Positions 15,660-23,551 of a stretch of DNA of 27,729 nucleotides are shown piece by piece (the stretch's first letter is position 1; each line of letters starts with the position of its first letter). A program made the position numbers and the translations under genes. This stretch comes from JANYCG01 sp031386665. Lineage in GTDB: Bacteria; Pseudomonadota; Gammaproteobacteria; Burkholderiales; Burkholderiaceae_C. The notes under the pieces are model-generated. The model searched no databases. It saw only the letters and a list, made by a program, of their open reading frames with translations, and was not told where the DNA came from. The DNA is taken from positions 1 to 27,729 of the forward strand of contig JANNCN010000173.1 of assembly GCA_031386665.1 (NCBI GenBank). Reading direction: 5' to 3'.

Positions 15660-17453
15660 ATGGAAATATCAAAAGCTGAAATCGCTTCAGCCGCCGCTGC
15701 ATCAGCAGCAAGCAAAACGCCAAACCCTCCTGCGCCCGAGCTTCGCGGTGCAGAAATCCTCATCAAAGCCTTGCAGGCTGAGAACGTTAAGTACGTTTGG
15801 GGCTACCCCGGCGGTGCGGTGCTGCACATTTATGACGCTTTTTATAAGCAAGACACGATTCAGCACGTTTTGGTGCGTCACGAGCAAGCGGCGGTGCACG
15901 CGGCAGATGGTTATGCCCGCGCCACGGGGGACGTTGGCGTGGCACTGGTCACCTCGGGCCCCGGCGTTACCAATGCGGTGACGGGCATTGCCACGGCTTA
16001 CATGGACAGCATTCCCATGGTGATCATCACCGGCCAGGTGCCAACGCACGCCATCGGGCTGGACGCCTTTCAAGAATGCGACACCGTGGGCATTACCCGG
16101 CCCATCGTGAAACACAACTTTCTGGTCAAAGACGCCAAAGACATGGCCGAGGTCATGAAAAAGGCCTTCCACATTGCCCGCAGTGGCCGCCCAGGCCCCG
16201 TGGTGGTGGACATTCCAAAAGACGTGTCGTTTAAAAAAGTGCCTTACAACGGCTACCCAAGCAGCGTTGAAATGCGCTCTTACAACCCGGTGCGCAAAGG
16301 CCACGGCGGGCAAATCCGCAAGGCGCTGCAATTGCTGTTGGCGGCCAAGCGGCCCTATATTTACACCGGTGGTGGTGTTTTGTTGAGCAATGCCAGCAAC
16401 GAATTGCGTACCCTGGTCAACATGCTGGGCTACCCCTGCACCAACACGCTGATGGGTCTGGGCGCGTTCCCGGCCAGCGACCCCAAGTTTTTGGGCATGT
16501 TGGGCATGCATGGCACGGTTGAAGCCAACAACACCATGCAAAACTGCGACGTTTTGCTGGCCATTGGCGCACGTTTTGACGACCGGGTGATTGGCAACCC
16601 CAAGCATTTTGCGCAAAACGAGCGCAAGATCATTCACATTGACATTGACCCCAGCAGCATTTCCAAGCGGGTTAAAGTTGATATTCCCATTGTGGGCGAC
16701 GTCAAAGACGTTCTGCTTGAAATGATTGCCATGGTCAAAGAAAGCACGGTCAAACCCGACCCGAACGCTTTGGCCGCTTGGTGGGACACCATCAATGGCT
16801 GGCGCAAGGGCGATTGCCTGAAATACAGCATGGGCAAAGGCGATGTGATCAAACCGCAGTACGTGGTGGAAACGCTTTGGAACATGACCAAAGACGTGGA
16901 GGCGTACATCACCTCCGATGTGGGGCAGCACCAAATGTGGGCGGCGCAGTATTACAAGTTTGACGAGCCACGCCGCTGGATCAATTCAGGCGGTTTGGGC
17001 ACCATGGGAGTGGGTATTCCCTACGCCATGGGCATCAAACTGGCAAAGCCGGAGGCTGAGGTGTTTTGCGTCACCGGCGAAGGTTCGGTGCAAATGTGCA
17101 TACAAGAGCTGTCAACCTGCCTGCAATACAACACGCCGATCAAAATTGTCGCGCTGAACAACCGCTATTTGGGCATGGTTCGCCAATGGCAAGAGATCGA
17201 CTACGAAGGCCGCTACAGCCACAGCTACATGGACGCGTTGCCCAATTTTGTGAAGCTGGCCGAGGCCTATGGCCACGTTGGCATGCTGATTGAAAAGCCG
17301 GGCGACGTGGAAGGCGCGTTGCGCGAGGCGCGCAAGCTGAAAGATCGCACGGTTTTCATGGATTTCCGCACCGACCCGACCGAAAACGTCTACCCGATGG
17401 TGAAGGCGGGCATGGGCATCACCGAAATGCTGCTGGGCAGCGAGGATTTGTAA
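15660..17453 (+). CDS. ilvB: acetolactate synthase, large catalytic subunit
   Basis: This thiamine-diphosphate enzyme joins two pyruvates to acetolactate, or pyruvate and 2-oxobutyrate to acetohydroxybutyrate, the first common step of valine, leucine and isoleucine synthesis. The 597-residue protein has the PYR domain with catalytic E75 (VRHEQAAVHAADGYARATG), the FAD-binding middle domain and the TPP domain with GEGSVQM (473-479) and NNRYLGM (500-506). The metal-binding motif is GEG rather than the usual GDG. ATG 15660 follows AAAGG; the frame is open 50 codons further up, but that part covers the putative promoter. The small subunit gene follows after 236 bp that contain repeat copy C. Confidence 0.96.
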   Translation: MEISKAEIASAAAASAASKTPNPPAPELRGAEILIKALQAENVKYVWGYPGGAVLHIYDAFYKQDTIQHVLVRHEQAAVHAADGYARATGDVGVALVTSGPGVTNAVTGIATAYMDSIPMVIITGQVPTHAIGLDAFQECDTVGITRPIVKHNFLVKDAKDMAEVMKKAFHIARSGRPGPVVVDIPKDVSFKKVPYNGYPSSVEMRSYNPVRKGHGGQIRKALQLLLAAKRPYIYTGGGVLLSNASNELRTLVNMLGYPCTNTLMGLGAFPASDPKFLGMLGMHGTVEANNTMQNCDVLLAIGARFDDRVIGNPKHFAQNERKIIHIDIDPSSISKRVKVDIPIVGDVKDVLLEMIAMVKESTVKPDPNALAAWWDTINGWRKGDCLKYSMGKGDVIKPQYVVETLWNMTKDVEAYITSDVGQHQMWAAQYYKFDEPRRWINSGGLGTMGVGIPYAMGIKLAKPEAEVFCVTGEGSVQMCIQELSTCLQYNTPIKIVALNNRYLGMVRQWQEIDYEGRYSHSYMDALPNFVKLAEAYGHVGMLIEKPGDVEGALREARKLKDRTVFMDFRTDPTENVYPMVKAGMGITEMLLGSEDL

Positions 17454-17482
17454 GATTGAGTTGAATTTGAGGCGAAATTCGA

Positions 17483-17508
17483 AAAAAAGAACCTGCAGGT
17501 TCTTTTTT
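17483..17508 (+). terminator. hairpin with T tract after ilvB
   Basis: A perfect 26-bp palindrome (centre CCTGCAGG, arms AAAAAAGAA/TTCTTTTTT) lies 30 bp after the ilvB stop and ends in six T. It has the form of a bidirectional Rho-independent terminator. It is also the palindromic part of repeat copy C, and it would cut ilvB off from ilvH unless read-through occurs. Confidence 0.65.
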
Positions 17509-17593
17509 GAAAAAAGTCTCCAAAAATACAATCAAATAAGCCTCTAGCTCTCGAATATATTCAATAGTTTGCTATTAATTTTATAGTAAACTG
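17483..17593 (+). repeat. AT-rich composite intergenic repeat, copy C, between ilvB and ilvH
   Basis: The palindrome (17483-17508), a 32-nt AT-rich spacer, CTCTAGCTCTCG (17542-17553) and TCAATAGTTTGCTATTAATT follow in the same order as in copies A, B and D. The inner stem is TTTGCTAT (17568-17575) with ATAGTAAA (17583-17590), one pair being G-U. Confidence 0.8.
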
Positions 17594-17689
17594 GTTTCTT
17601 TCAACTTATTTTTCGGATGAATCTATTGTTTGCCAAGCCTGGCGGTTACCGCCACCAGGGGAGGGCAGCGAAAAGAGGAGTCTATTCCT

Positions 17690-18181
17690 ATGAAACACAT
17701 CATTGCAGTTTTGCTTGAAAACGAAGCGGGCGCTTTGTCCCGCGTTGTGGGGCTATTTTCAGCCCGCGGTTACAACATTGAGTCGCTCACGGTGGCCCCC
17801 ACTGAAGACCCCACCCTGTCGCGCATGACCATTCAAACCTCGGGTTCAGACGACGTGATTGAACAAATCACCAAGCATTTGAACCGCCTCATTGAGGTCG
17901 TCAAAGTGGTTGATTTGACCGAGGGCGCTTACACCGAGCGCGAGTTGATGATGGTCAAAGTGCGGGCCGTTGGCAAAGAGCGCGAAGAAATGAAGCGCAT
18001 GGCCGATATCTTTCGCGGTCGCATCATCGACGTGACCGAGAAAAGCTACACCATTGAGCTGACCGGTGACCAGTCCAAAAACGACGCGTTTCTTGTGGCG
18101 ATTGAGCGCGGTGCGATCTTGGAGACGGTGCGCACCGGCTCCAGCGGCATTGGGCGCGGTGAGAGGATTTTGCGAGTCTAG
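17690..18181 (+). CDS. ilvH: acetolactate synthase, small regulatory subunit
   Basis: This 163-residue subunit activates the catalytic subunit and confers feedback inhibition by valine. An ACT domain spans about 2-78 (KHIIAVLLENEAGALSRVVGLFSARGYNIESLTVAPTED, with the Gly/Asn valine-site loop). The C-terminal ALS_ss_C domain (about 82-160) has ERELMMVKV, GRIIDVTEKSYTIELTGD and the ending SSGIGRGERILRV. ATG 17690 follows GAGGAG; an upstream in-frame ATG at 17630 lacks such a site. Its separation from ilvB by a repeat with a terminator-like hairpin suggests either read-through or its own promoter in the AT-rich repeat. A GC-rich repeat begins two bases after its stop. Confidence 0.95.
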   Translation: MKHIIAVLLENEAGALSRVVGLFSARGYNIESLTVAPTEDPTLSRMTIQTSGSDDVIEQITKHLNRLIEVVKVVDLTEGAYTERELMMVKVRAVGKEREEMKRMADIFRGRIIDVTEKSYTIELTGDQSKNDAFLVAIERGAILETVRTGSSGIGRGERILRV

Positions 18182-18183
18182 AG

Positions 18184-18270
18184 ATGTGGCCCCCACGTTC
18201 CCCACTTCGTGTGGTTCTCTGCCCCCCGGGGGGGCTAATTTCCCTTGGGGCGGCCCGGCGGGAAATTGCC
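18184..18270 (+). repeat. GC-rich 87-bp repeat, copy 2 (between ilvH and ilvC)
   Basis: It begins ATGTGGCCCCCACGTTCC, includes GCCCCCCGGGGGGGC and ends GGGAAATTGCC, and aligns with 9952-10038 on the other strand at about 80 percent identity without gaps. The stem AATTTCCC (18237-18244) with GGGAAATT (18260-18267) covaries with the other copy. In the transcript it forms strong hairpins directly after ilvH. Confidence 0.88.
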
Positions 18271-18312
18271 TTCCCATTTATTTAGTTTTTGGTTAACCAA
18301 CAGGAGAAGAAG

Positions 18313-19329
18313 ATGAAAGTTTTTTACGACAAAGATTGTGATTTGAGCCTGATCAAGGGCAAAACCGTGGCCATCATTGGCTACGGCAGCCAGGGCCACG
18401 CCCATGCGCAAAATTTGAACGACAGCGGTGTCAAAGTCGTGGTCGGCCTGCGCAAAGGTGGCGCTTCGTGGTCCAAAGTCGAAAAGGCCGGCCTGAAAGT
18501 CGCTGAAGTCGCAGAAGCTGTCAAAGCCGCAGACGTCGTCATGATTTTGCTGCCCGATGAGCAAATTGGCGTGGTTTACACCAACGACGTGGAACCTAAC
18601 ATCAAGCAAGGCGCGGCCCTGGTCTTTGCCCACGGCTTTAACGTGCATTACGGCCTGGTCAACCCCCGCGCCGACCTGGACGTGTGGATGGTCGCGCCCA
18701 AAGCCCCTGGCCACACCGTGCGCGGCACCTACGCCCAAGGCGGCGGCGTACCCCATTTGGTGGCAGTGCACCAAGACAAATCAGGCAAATCGCTGCAAAT
18801 GGCGCTGTCGTACTCGATGGCCAATGGCGGCGGTAAAGCCGGCATCATTGAAACCAACTTCCGCGAAGAAACCGAGACTGATTTGTTCGGCGAACAAGCG
18901 GTTTTGTGCGGCGGCACGGTCGAGCTGATCAAAGCCGGCTTTGAAACCCTGGTGGAAGCCGGTTACGCCCCTGAAATGGCATATTTTGAATGCCTGCACG
19001 AGTTGAAGCTGATCGTGGACATGATTTATGAAGGCGGCATTGCCAACATGAACTACTCTATCAGCAACAACGCCGAGTACGGTGAGTACGTCACCGGCCC
19101 ACGTATCGTGACGGACGAGACCAAAAAGGTCATGAAGCAGGTCTTGAAAGACATCCAAACTGGCGAATACGCCAAGAGCTTCATTTTGGAGAACAAAGCC
19201 GGTGCGCCCACGCTCATCAGCCGTCGCCGTTTGAATTCCGAGCACCAAATTGAAGTGGTGGGTGCCAAGTTGCGCGCCATGATGCCTTGGATCGCTAAAA
19301 ACAAGCTGGTTGACCAAACTCGCAACTGA
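18313..19329 (+). CDS. ilvC: ketol-acid reductoisomerase (NADP+), class I
   Basis: This enzyme converts acetolactate or acetohydroxybutyrate by alkyl migration and NADPH reduction to the dihydroxy acids of valine and isoleucine synthesis. The length of 338 residues is that of the short class I form. The N-terminal Rossmann domain has GYGSQGHAHAQNL (23-35). The knotted C-terminal domain has ETNFREETETDLFGEQAVLCGG with the Mg-binding Asp/Glu and ECLHELKLIVDMIYEGGIANMNYSISNNAEYG. ATG 18313 follows AGGAG at good spacing; ATG 18289 is an unneeded upstream alternative. It lies downstream of the GC-rich repeat and is followed by a clear terminator. Confidence 0.97.
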   Translation: MKVFYDKDCDLSLIKGKTVAIIGYGSQGHAHAQNLNDSGVKVVVGLRKGGASWSKVEKAGLKVAEVAEAVKAADVVMILLPDEQIGVVYTNDVEPNIKQGAALVFAHGFNVHYGLVNPRADLDVWMVAPKAPGHTVRGTYAQGGGVPHLVAVHQDKSGKSLQMALSYSMANGGGKAGIIETNFREETETDLFGEQAVLCGGTVELIKAGFETLVEAGYAPEMAYFECLHELKLIVDMIYEGGIANMNYSISNNAEYGEYVTGPRIVTDETKKVMKQVLKDIQTGEYAKSFILENKAGAPTLISRRRLNSEHQIEVVGAKLRAMMPWIAKNKLVDQTRN

Positions 19330-19381
19330 TTGACAAGCGCTTAAATAGCGTCCTGCCTGCGGTTTCAGCAGGCAACCCTTG

Positions 19382-19406
19382 AAAAGGCCACCTCGTGTGG
19401 CCTTTT
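19382..19406 (+). terminator. Rho-independent terminator of ilvC
   Basis: The stem AAAAGGCCAC/GTGGCCTTTT (19382-19391, 19397-19406) with a 5-nt loop lies 52 bp after ilvC. A smaller stem TGCCTGC/GCAGGCA (19354-19374) precedes it. Confidence 0.85.
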
Positions 19407-19479
19407 CCCTTGCAAAGCCCTAACTGCTATAAAATCAAGAGTATTATGGTTCACCCAGACTTTCGCCGAGGGCTTATTT

Positions 19480-20310
19480 ATGCATGATGGCGAGGACTCC
19501 AGTTTCTCAAGCGGCGAAGGCGTTGTGGTTCGCAAGCGCCGCAAGGGCCTCTACATTCTGCCCAATCTGTTCACCTTGGCGGCCTTGTTCGGTGGCCTTT
19601 ACGCTATTTTGATGGCGGTCAATGGGCAGTTTGACAATGCCGCCGTGGGCATATTTTGCGCACTGGTGCTCGACAGCCTGGATGGTCGGGTCGCCCGCAT
19701 GACCAATACCCAAAGCGCATTCGGTGAGCAAATGGATTCGCTTTCTGACATGGTGTCGTTCGGTGCTGCCCCCGCCTTGATTTCCTACATGTGGGCCTTG
19801 CAAGGCTTGGGCCGCTGGGGCTGGTTGGCTGCCTTTGTGTATTGCTCTTGCGCGGCACTTCGCCTGGCTCGCTTCAACGTCAACACTGGCGTGGTGGACA
19901 AACGTTATTTTCAGGGCCTGCCGTCTCCCGCTGCGGCGGCGCTGGTGGCAGGTTTCATCTGGCTCATGACCGATCTGGGTATTGACGGCGTTGACAAACT
20001 TTGGGGCCTGTCGATCCCCTGGATCACCTTTTTGCTGGCCGTGTACGCAGGGCTGACCATGGTCACCAATGTGCCGTTTTACAGCTTCAAAGACATCAGC
20101 ATGAAGAAAAGCGTGCCCTTCGCCGTCATCGTCTTGATTGCTTTGGGCATTGCCGTCATCAACATTGACCCGCCCATCATCTTGTTCAGCTTGTTTGTGA
20201 TTTACGGTTTCAGCGGCTACGCGATTTACGCTTGGCGCAAGACCAAAGGCCTGCAAACCAGCGTGATCAGCACCTCCACCGAAGAGCCGGACGAGCGGGG
20301 TTTGCATTGA
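19480..20310 (+). CDS. pssA: CDP-diacylglycerol-serine O-phosphatidyltransferase
   Basis: This membrane enzyme makes phosphatidylserine from CDP-diacylglycerol and serine, the step before phosphatidylethanolamine. It has 276 residues and several membrane helices. The CDP-alcohol phosphotransferase motif is complete: D68-G69-x2-A72-R73-x8-G82-x3-D86-x3-D90. The basic N-terminal segment RKRRKGLYILPNLFT and the FQGLPSPAAAALVAG segment fit the type II (integral membrane) enzyme. ATG 19480 follows GAGG. In related genomes this gene sits between ilvC and leuA, often with psd beside it. Here psd is absent and an accessory block follows. Confidence 0.95.
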   Translation: MHDGEDSSFSSGEGVVVRKRRKGLYILPNLFTLAALFGGLYAILMAVNGQFDNAAVGIFCALVLDSLDGRVARMTNTQSAFGEQMDSLSDMVSFGAAPALISYMWALQGLGRWGWLAAFVYCSCAALRLARFNVNTGVVDKRYFQGLPSPAAAALVAGFIWLMTDLGIDGVDKLWGLSIPWITFLLAVYAGLTMVTNVPFYSFKDISMKKSVPFAVIVLIALGIAVINIDPPIILFSLFVIYGFSGYAIYAWRKTKGLQTSVISTSTEEPDERGLH

Positions 20311-20453
20311 TGTCGAAAGTCGGTTGATTTTCTCTTTTGATAAGAACGACCATTGAGCGAAGTCCCGCTAAGAGCTTGATGGCGTTTTCGCCCAAAGTTT
20401 AATTGATGCATTCGCGGCCTTGAAGCAGACGCTTCGTTAGCTGTTTGTCCAAG

Positions 20454-20783
20454 TCAAGCAGTGGCAAACTTACTCTTGGATTGGCGTTTCAAGCGAATCT
20501 CAACGGTTTTCCCGACAGCGTTAGCCGCCTTCATTAAAGTGTCTAGTTGCACTGACAAATTGGTCGGATCAAGCACTCGCTCTAGCTGAGAGCGACTGGT
20601 GGCCATGCGTTCAGCCATGGCAACTTTGGTAAGCTTGTTTGCGAGCATCGCGTCATCCAGCTGCTCGGCCAGCGCACGTTTTACTGCGCGGGCTTGCACC
20701 TCTTCAAAATTACCTTCGCCTTTCAAAAAGTCATCGAAGCTGCTGCCACGATGAGCATTTGGTTTTGGATTTGGTTTAGCCAT
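20454..20783 (-). CDS. XRE/HigA-like antitoxin
   Basis: This 109-residue protein has a basic N-terminus and a helix-turn-helix region (about 41-95) containing LTKVAMAERMATSRSQLERVLDPTNLSVQLDTLMKAANAVGK, the form seen in HigA/XRE antitoxins. The DNA-binding domain would repress the shared promoter and neutralise the toxin. Its ATG overlaps the end of the toxin gene by eight bases, so it is the second gene of a toxin-first (HigBA-type) pair. It is transcribed toward pssA; the 143 bp between them hold no gene. Confidence 0.85.
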   Translation of the reverse strand: MAKPNPKPNAHRGSSFDDFLKGEGNFEEVQARAVKRALAEQLDDAMLANKLTKVAMAERMATSRSQLERVLDPTNLSVQLDTLMKAANAVGKTVEIRLKRQSKSKFATA

Positions 20784-21123
20784 TCTGGAACTCCTTCAAC
20801 CTTTTTAACGCCAATTCAATGTCGCTTGAATGGGTCTGCTGCGTTTTCTTAACAAACGCATGGAGCAAAACCATCTCTGAATCTTCCACCGCAAACAAAA
20901 TCCGTGCAATTCGGTTGCCAATCTTGCTGCGCACCTCCCAAATTGAACCGCGAAGGTGATCTACGCGCGGTTTGCCGATGGGCCATTTGTATTGCACATA
21001 GGCAATATCTTCACCAATCGTTTGGCGATCCGCCTTGGGCAGCTCTTTGAGCCAATCGCGAACCGGCTCGGCTCCTTTCGCATTGCAATAAAAGACGGCT
21101 GGTATTTTTCGCATGGAAGACAT
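20776..21123 (-). CDS. RelE/HigB-like toxin (Gp49-type)
   Basis: This toxin of about 115 residues belongs to the RelE/ParE superfamily, phage-derived Gp49-like group. These are usually ribosome-dependent mRNA endonucleases. Visible marks are AEPVRDWLKELPKADRQTIGEDIAYVQYKWPIGKPRVDHLRGSIWEVRSKIGNRIARILFAVEDSEMVLLHAFVKKTQQTHSSDIELAL, with the conserved basic and aromatic residues of the fold. ATG 21123 is chosen (ATG 21114 also possible); the frame is open to 21231, but the extra part shows no family similarity. An inverted pair TTCAA/TTGAA around 21144-21155, just upstream, may be the antitoxin operator. It is divergent from the HTH-GTPase gene, sharing its 258-bp upstream region. Confidence 0.85.
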   Translation of the reverse strand: MSSMRKIPAVFYCNAKGAEPVRDWLKELPKADRQTIGEDIAYVQYKWPIGKPRVDHLRGSIWEVRSKIGNRIARILFAVEDSEMVLLHAFVKKTQQTHSSDIELALKRLKEFQNG

Positions 21124-21381
21124 GCTTGAGTGTACCTTAAAAGGTTCAAAATTGAAGGTTGATGTTTTGAAATTTTGAATCCAATCGTTTTGGGTTGTGG
21201 GTTTGGCATAACGGGGATTGAAGTTGATCATGCTATTCCTTGTTTTACTTTTTGATGGCTTGTGCCTTCATGAAAAAACCGAGGCACGGGAGAATTTTAG
21301 TAGTTTTGAATCATTTCAACAACGTTTCATTAGTATAAAAATATGTTGTGGTATCATTTCATAAATGCTTTGGAGAAAACC
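21124..21381. promoter_or_regulatory. divergent control region of toxin-antitoxin pair and HTH-GTPase
   Basis: This AT-rich gap lies between two divergent units that each encode an XRE-type DNA-binding protein. It has TTCAAAATTGAA-like inverted pairs near 21144-21180, two copies of ATCATTTCA (about 21310 and 21352) and a TATAAA at 21334-21339. Exact promoters could not be assigned. Confidence 0.45.
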
Positions 21382-23523
21382 ATGAATCAAAATATCGCAA
21401 TCGGATTGCATTTGGCTATGCTTCGAGAGCAAGCTAAGCTCAAACAGAATGAACTCGCAAAAAGGCTGTCGTGGAGTGCCGCAGTCCTATCTAGAGTTGA
21501 AAATGGAGAGCGTTCACTTGCCGAGGAAGAACTTGACATTGTTTTGAATGGCATTGGCACCCCAGCCGCCCTGAAAGTTAAGGAGATTCTTTCTAGGACA
21601 TGGAAAATTGTGCCGAAACCGCTTTTGAATGACCCTGAAGCTGACCTGCTTTGGGAAGCTGAGCAAACGGCTCAAAAGGTTCACGCTCTGGCTGCTAGCC
21701 AAGACGTCAAGCAGTTCTATTCGAACCGCCTAAACCGCTACAAGGAAGAGATAGTGGATGCAGCCGGCTTGGTCGCGAATAGGCGATACCGCGCTGCTTT
21801 TATTGGCACTATCGCGGTGGGCAAATCGACGGCGATTTGCCGTGCAGCAGGACTTGAAATTTCAACTGGGCAAGGATTGTCCAAGCCTGTTCTTGAAACT
21901 GGCGCAGGTGGCATAACAATCTGCGACGTTCATTTGCGAAAAGGGCCCGGTTTTGGTTTGATCGTCGAGCCATGTACGGAAGACGAAATTCGTCGCCATG
22001 CTTTGGACTTTGCTCGCTATCTGGTTGGGGCAGCGCAGGCCGTACCGCAATTACTAGACATTGAGGCCGAGGGAGGCGCACCCGGGATTTCCCGCGAAGT
22101 TGAGCGAGCATTGCGCAATATGGCTGGTTTGAAACGAAAACGTGCTTTGAAAGATGCGAATGGCTTAGTAGTTGTCGCAGCCGTTGATGAGGCCCGAGAG
22201 CTGGCCGCGAACGTAAGCGACCCAAAAAAGCTGGCGATCGAAATTTTGGCCAGAATGGAATTGCACAAACGCGATCGTCGCGACATGTGGCATTCTGAAA
22301 CGTCGGGAAAACAGCCATTGGAGTGGCTACAAGCCCTGTTTTCAGATGTCAACAATGGGCGGCAAGCAGAATTTTCGTTGCCAAAGCGCATTGAAATGGT
22401 CCTGCCCAGCGCGTTGATGGGTGAGGAGAATGTTGAAATCACTCTCATCGACACTCAAGGCGTTGATGATAATGCTGGGCGTGCGGACTTAGAGCAGCAC
22501 TTCGATGACCCCTTCTCCTTAATTATCCTTTGCACAGTGTTTAACGAGGCACCAGCGACAGCGGTACGTCAGCTGCTAGAGCGAGCCAAAGATGGCGGAG
22601 TCCGCACCCTTGACAGTCACGTGGCTATCTTGGCATTGCCAAGGCCAGGCGAGGCACTGGCAATGAAGGACAACGGTTATCCTGCTCAGTCGGCAGCCGA
22701 GGGGTATGAGCTCAAAGCCGAAGAAGTTCAGTTGAAGTTACATCCACTTGGATTGGCTAACTTGCCGCTGAAGTTTTTCAATGCCACAGAAGATCCGCCG
22801 GACGCTCTAGGTTCATTCATCCTTGACCGAATCAATGCAATTCGTGAAAGCCAGCGCAGTTCCTTGCGCGAAATTGTGAGTGGCGCGACCGCCTTGCTGG
22901 AAAACTATGAACATGATCAAGCTCGCGAAGCCATGGTGTCGGCATCTAGGCGGCTAAGGACTTGGCTTGACAACAATAGGGAGTTGCAGGGAATTCAAAG
23001 CCAAAAGGTACATGATTGTTTGGTAGGTACTGTGATCTCGGCTCACCCAAAGACAGTCTATGCGGCGGTGGCTCGTGACGGGGATTGGCATAAGCTGAAC
23101 TTTTCTCATGAACTAAGCCAAGGTGCAAGGCGCATCGCAACAAGTATGGCTGCGCCAAAGCTTAACGACTTCAAAGCAATCGCCAACAATTTACTTCAAG
23201 ATGATCAGTGCAGCGATGCTTATGACTTAATCCGCCAAACGGTTAGAGCAATGGAGACTGGTTTCGACAACATGATTCGCAGGGCGCAATTGGTCGGCCA
23301 AAGTATTTATTCAGACGAGATGAAGGGTGATGCACAACACTGGCACATGTGCGTCGAGCAGTGGGGGCTCGGGAACGGATACCGTGCCCAGGTCAATAAG
23401 TTGAATCGCGTTTGGTTTGAAGATACGCACGGCGAAGAAGGTGAATCCAGGGTTCTTAACGCAATTAAGGACACATGGGACGAAACGCTCGCATCAGTTC
23501 GGCAGCTATTGGCACAAGAATGA
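21382..23523 (+). CDS. XRE-HTH protein fused to P-loop GTPase-like (dynamin-like) domain, function unknown
   Basis: This 713-residue protein begins with an XRE helix-turn-helix (about 5-62: LREQAKLKQNELAKRLSWSAAVLSRVENGER). A helical linker follows, then a P-loop domain with Walker A GTIAVGKS (142-149) and a G3/Walker B motif LIDTQG (355-360). A canonical NKxD motif is not seen after it; HVAILALPRPGEA (413-425) lies in that place. Residues about 480-713 are helix-rich, as in dynamin-like or other stress and defence GTPases. ATG 21382 follows GGAG with seven bases between. Base composition is lower in GC than in the neighbours. I do not recognise a named family. Its position beside a toxin-antitoxin pair in an otherwise conserved biosynthetic locus suggests an accessory, perhaps phage-defence, role (inference). 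Confidence 0.75.
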   Translation: MNQNIAIGLHLAMLREQAKLKQNELAKRLSWSAAVLSRVENGERSLAEEELDIVLNGIGTPAALKVKEILSRTWKIVPKPLLNDPEADLLWEAEQTAQKVHALAASQDVKQFYSNRLNRYKEEIVDAAGLVANRRYRAAFIGTIAVGKSTAICRAAGLEISTGQGLSKPVLETGAGGITICDVHLRKGPGFGLIVEPCTEDEIRRHALDFARYLVGAAQAVPQLLDIEAEGGAPGISREVERALRNMAGLKRKRALKDANGLVVVAAVDEARELAANVSDPKKLAIEILARMELHKRDRRDMWHSETSGKQPLEWLQALFSDVNNGRQAEFSLPKRIEMVLPSALMGEENVEITLIDTQGVDDNAGRADLEQHFDDPFSLIILCTVFNEAPATAVRQLLERAKDGGVRTLDSHVAILALPRPGEALAMKDNGYPAQSAAEGYELKAEEVQLKLHPLGLANLPLKFFNATEDPPDALGSFILDRINAIRESQRSSLREIVSGATALLENYEHDQAREAMVSASRRLRTWLDNNRELQGIQSQKVHDCLVGTVISAHPKTVYAAVARDGDWHKLNFSHELSQGARRIATSMAAPKLNDFKAIANNLLQDDQCSDAYDLIRQTVRAMETGFDNMIRRAQLVGQSIYSDEMKGDAQHWHMCVEQWGLGNGYRAQVNKLNRVWFEDTHGEEGESRVLNAIKDTWDETLASVRQLLAQE

Positions 23524-23535
23524 AATATTTGTCTG

Positions 23536-23544
23536 TGCTATATT
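23536..23544 (+). promoter_or_regulatory. possible extended -10 promoter of leuA leader
   Basis: TGC directly before TATATT forms an extended -10 motif, 13 bp past the HTH-GTPase stop codon. No -35 at 16-18 bp is convincing. Transcription would then start about at the leader ATG (23552). This is weak evidence. Confidence 0.35.
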
Positions 23545-23551
23545 CCCGAAT

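Noticed and set aside
15702..16934. 410-residue open frame on the minus strand opposite ilvB
   Set aside because: It is a codon-bias shadow of the well-conserved ilvB gene; its translation is His/Val/Asn-rich and matches no family.
19417..19450. Possible fifth copy of the AT-rich repeat (TGCTATAAAAT near pssA)
   Set aside because: There is no palindrome or CTCTAGCTCTCG box beside it; the match is short enough for chance and may be promoter sequence.
20340..20440. Possible integron attC site after pssA, next to the toxin-antitoxin pair (ends with CGTTAGCT and has GAAG..GCT/AGC..CTTC arms)
   Set aside because: The matching left RYYYAAC box is missing and the arms are imperfect; no integrase or cassette array is present.
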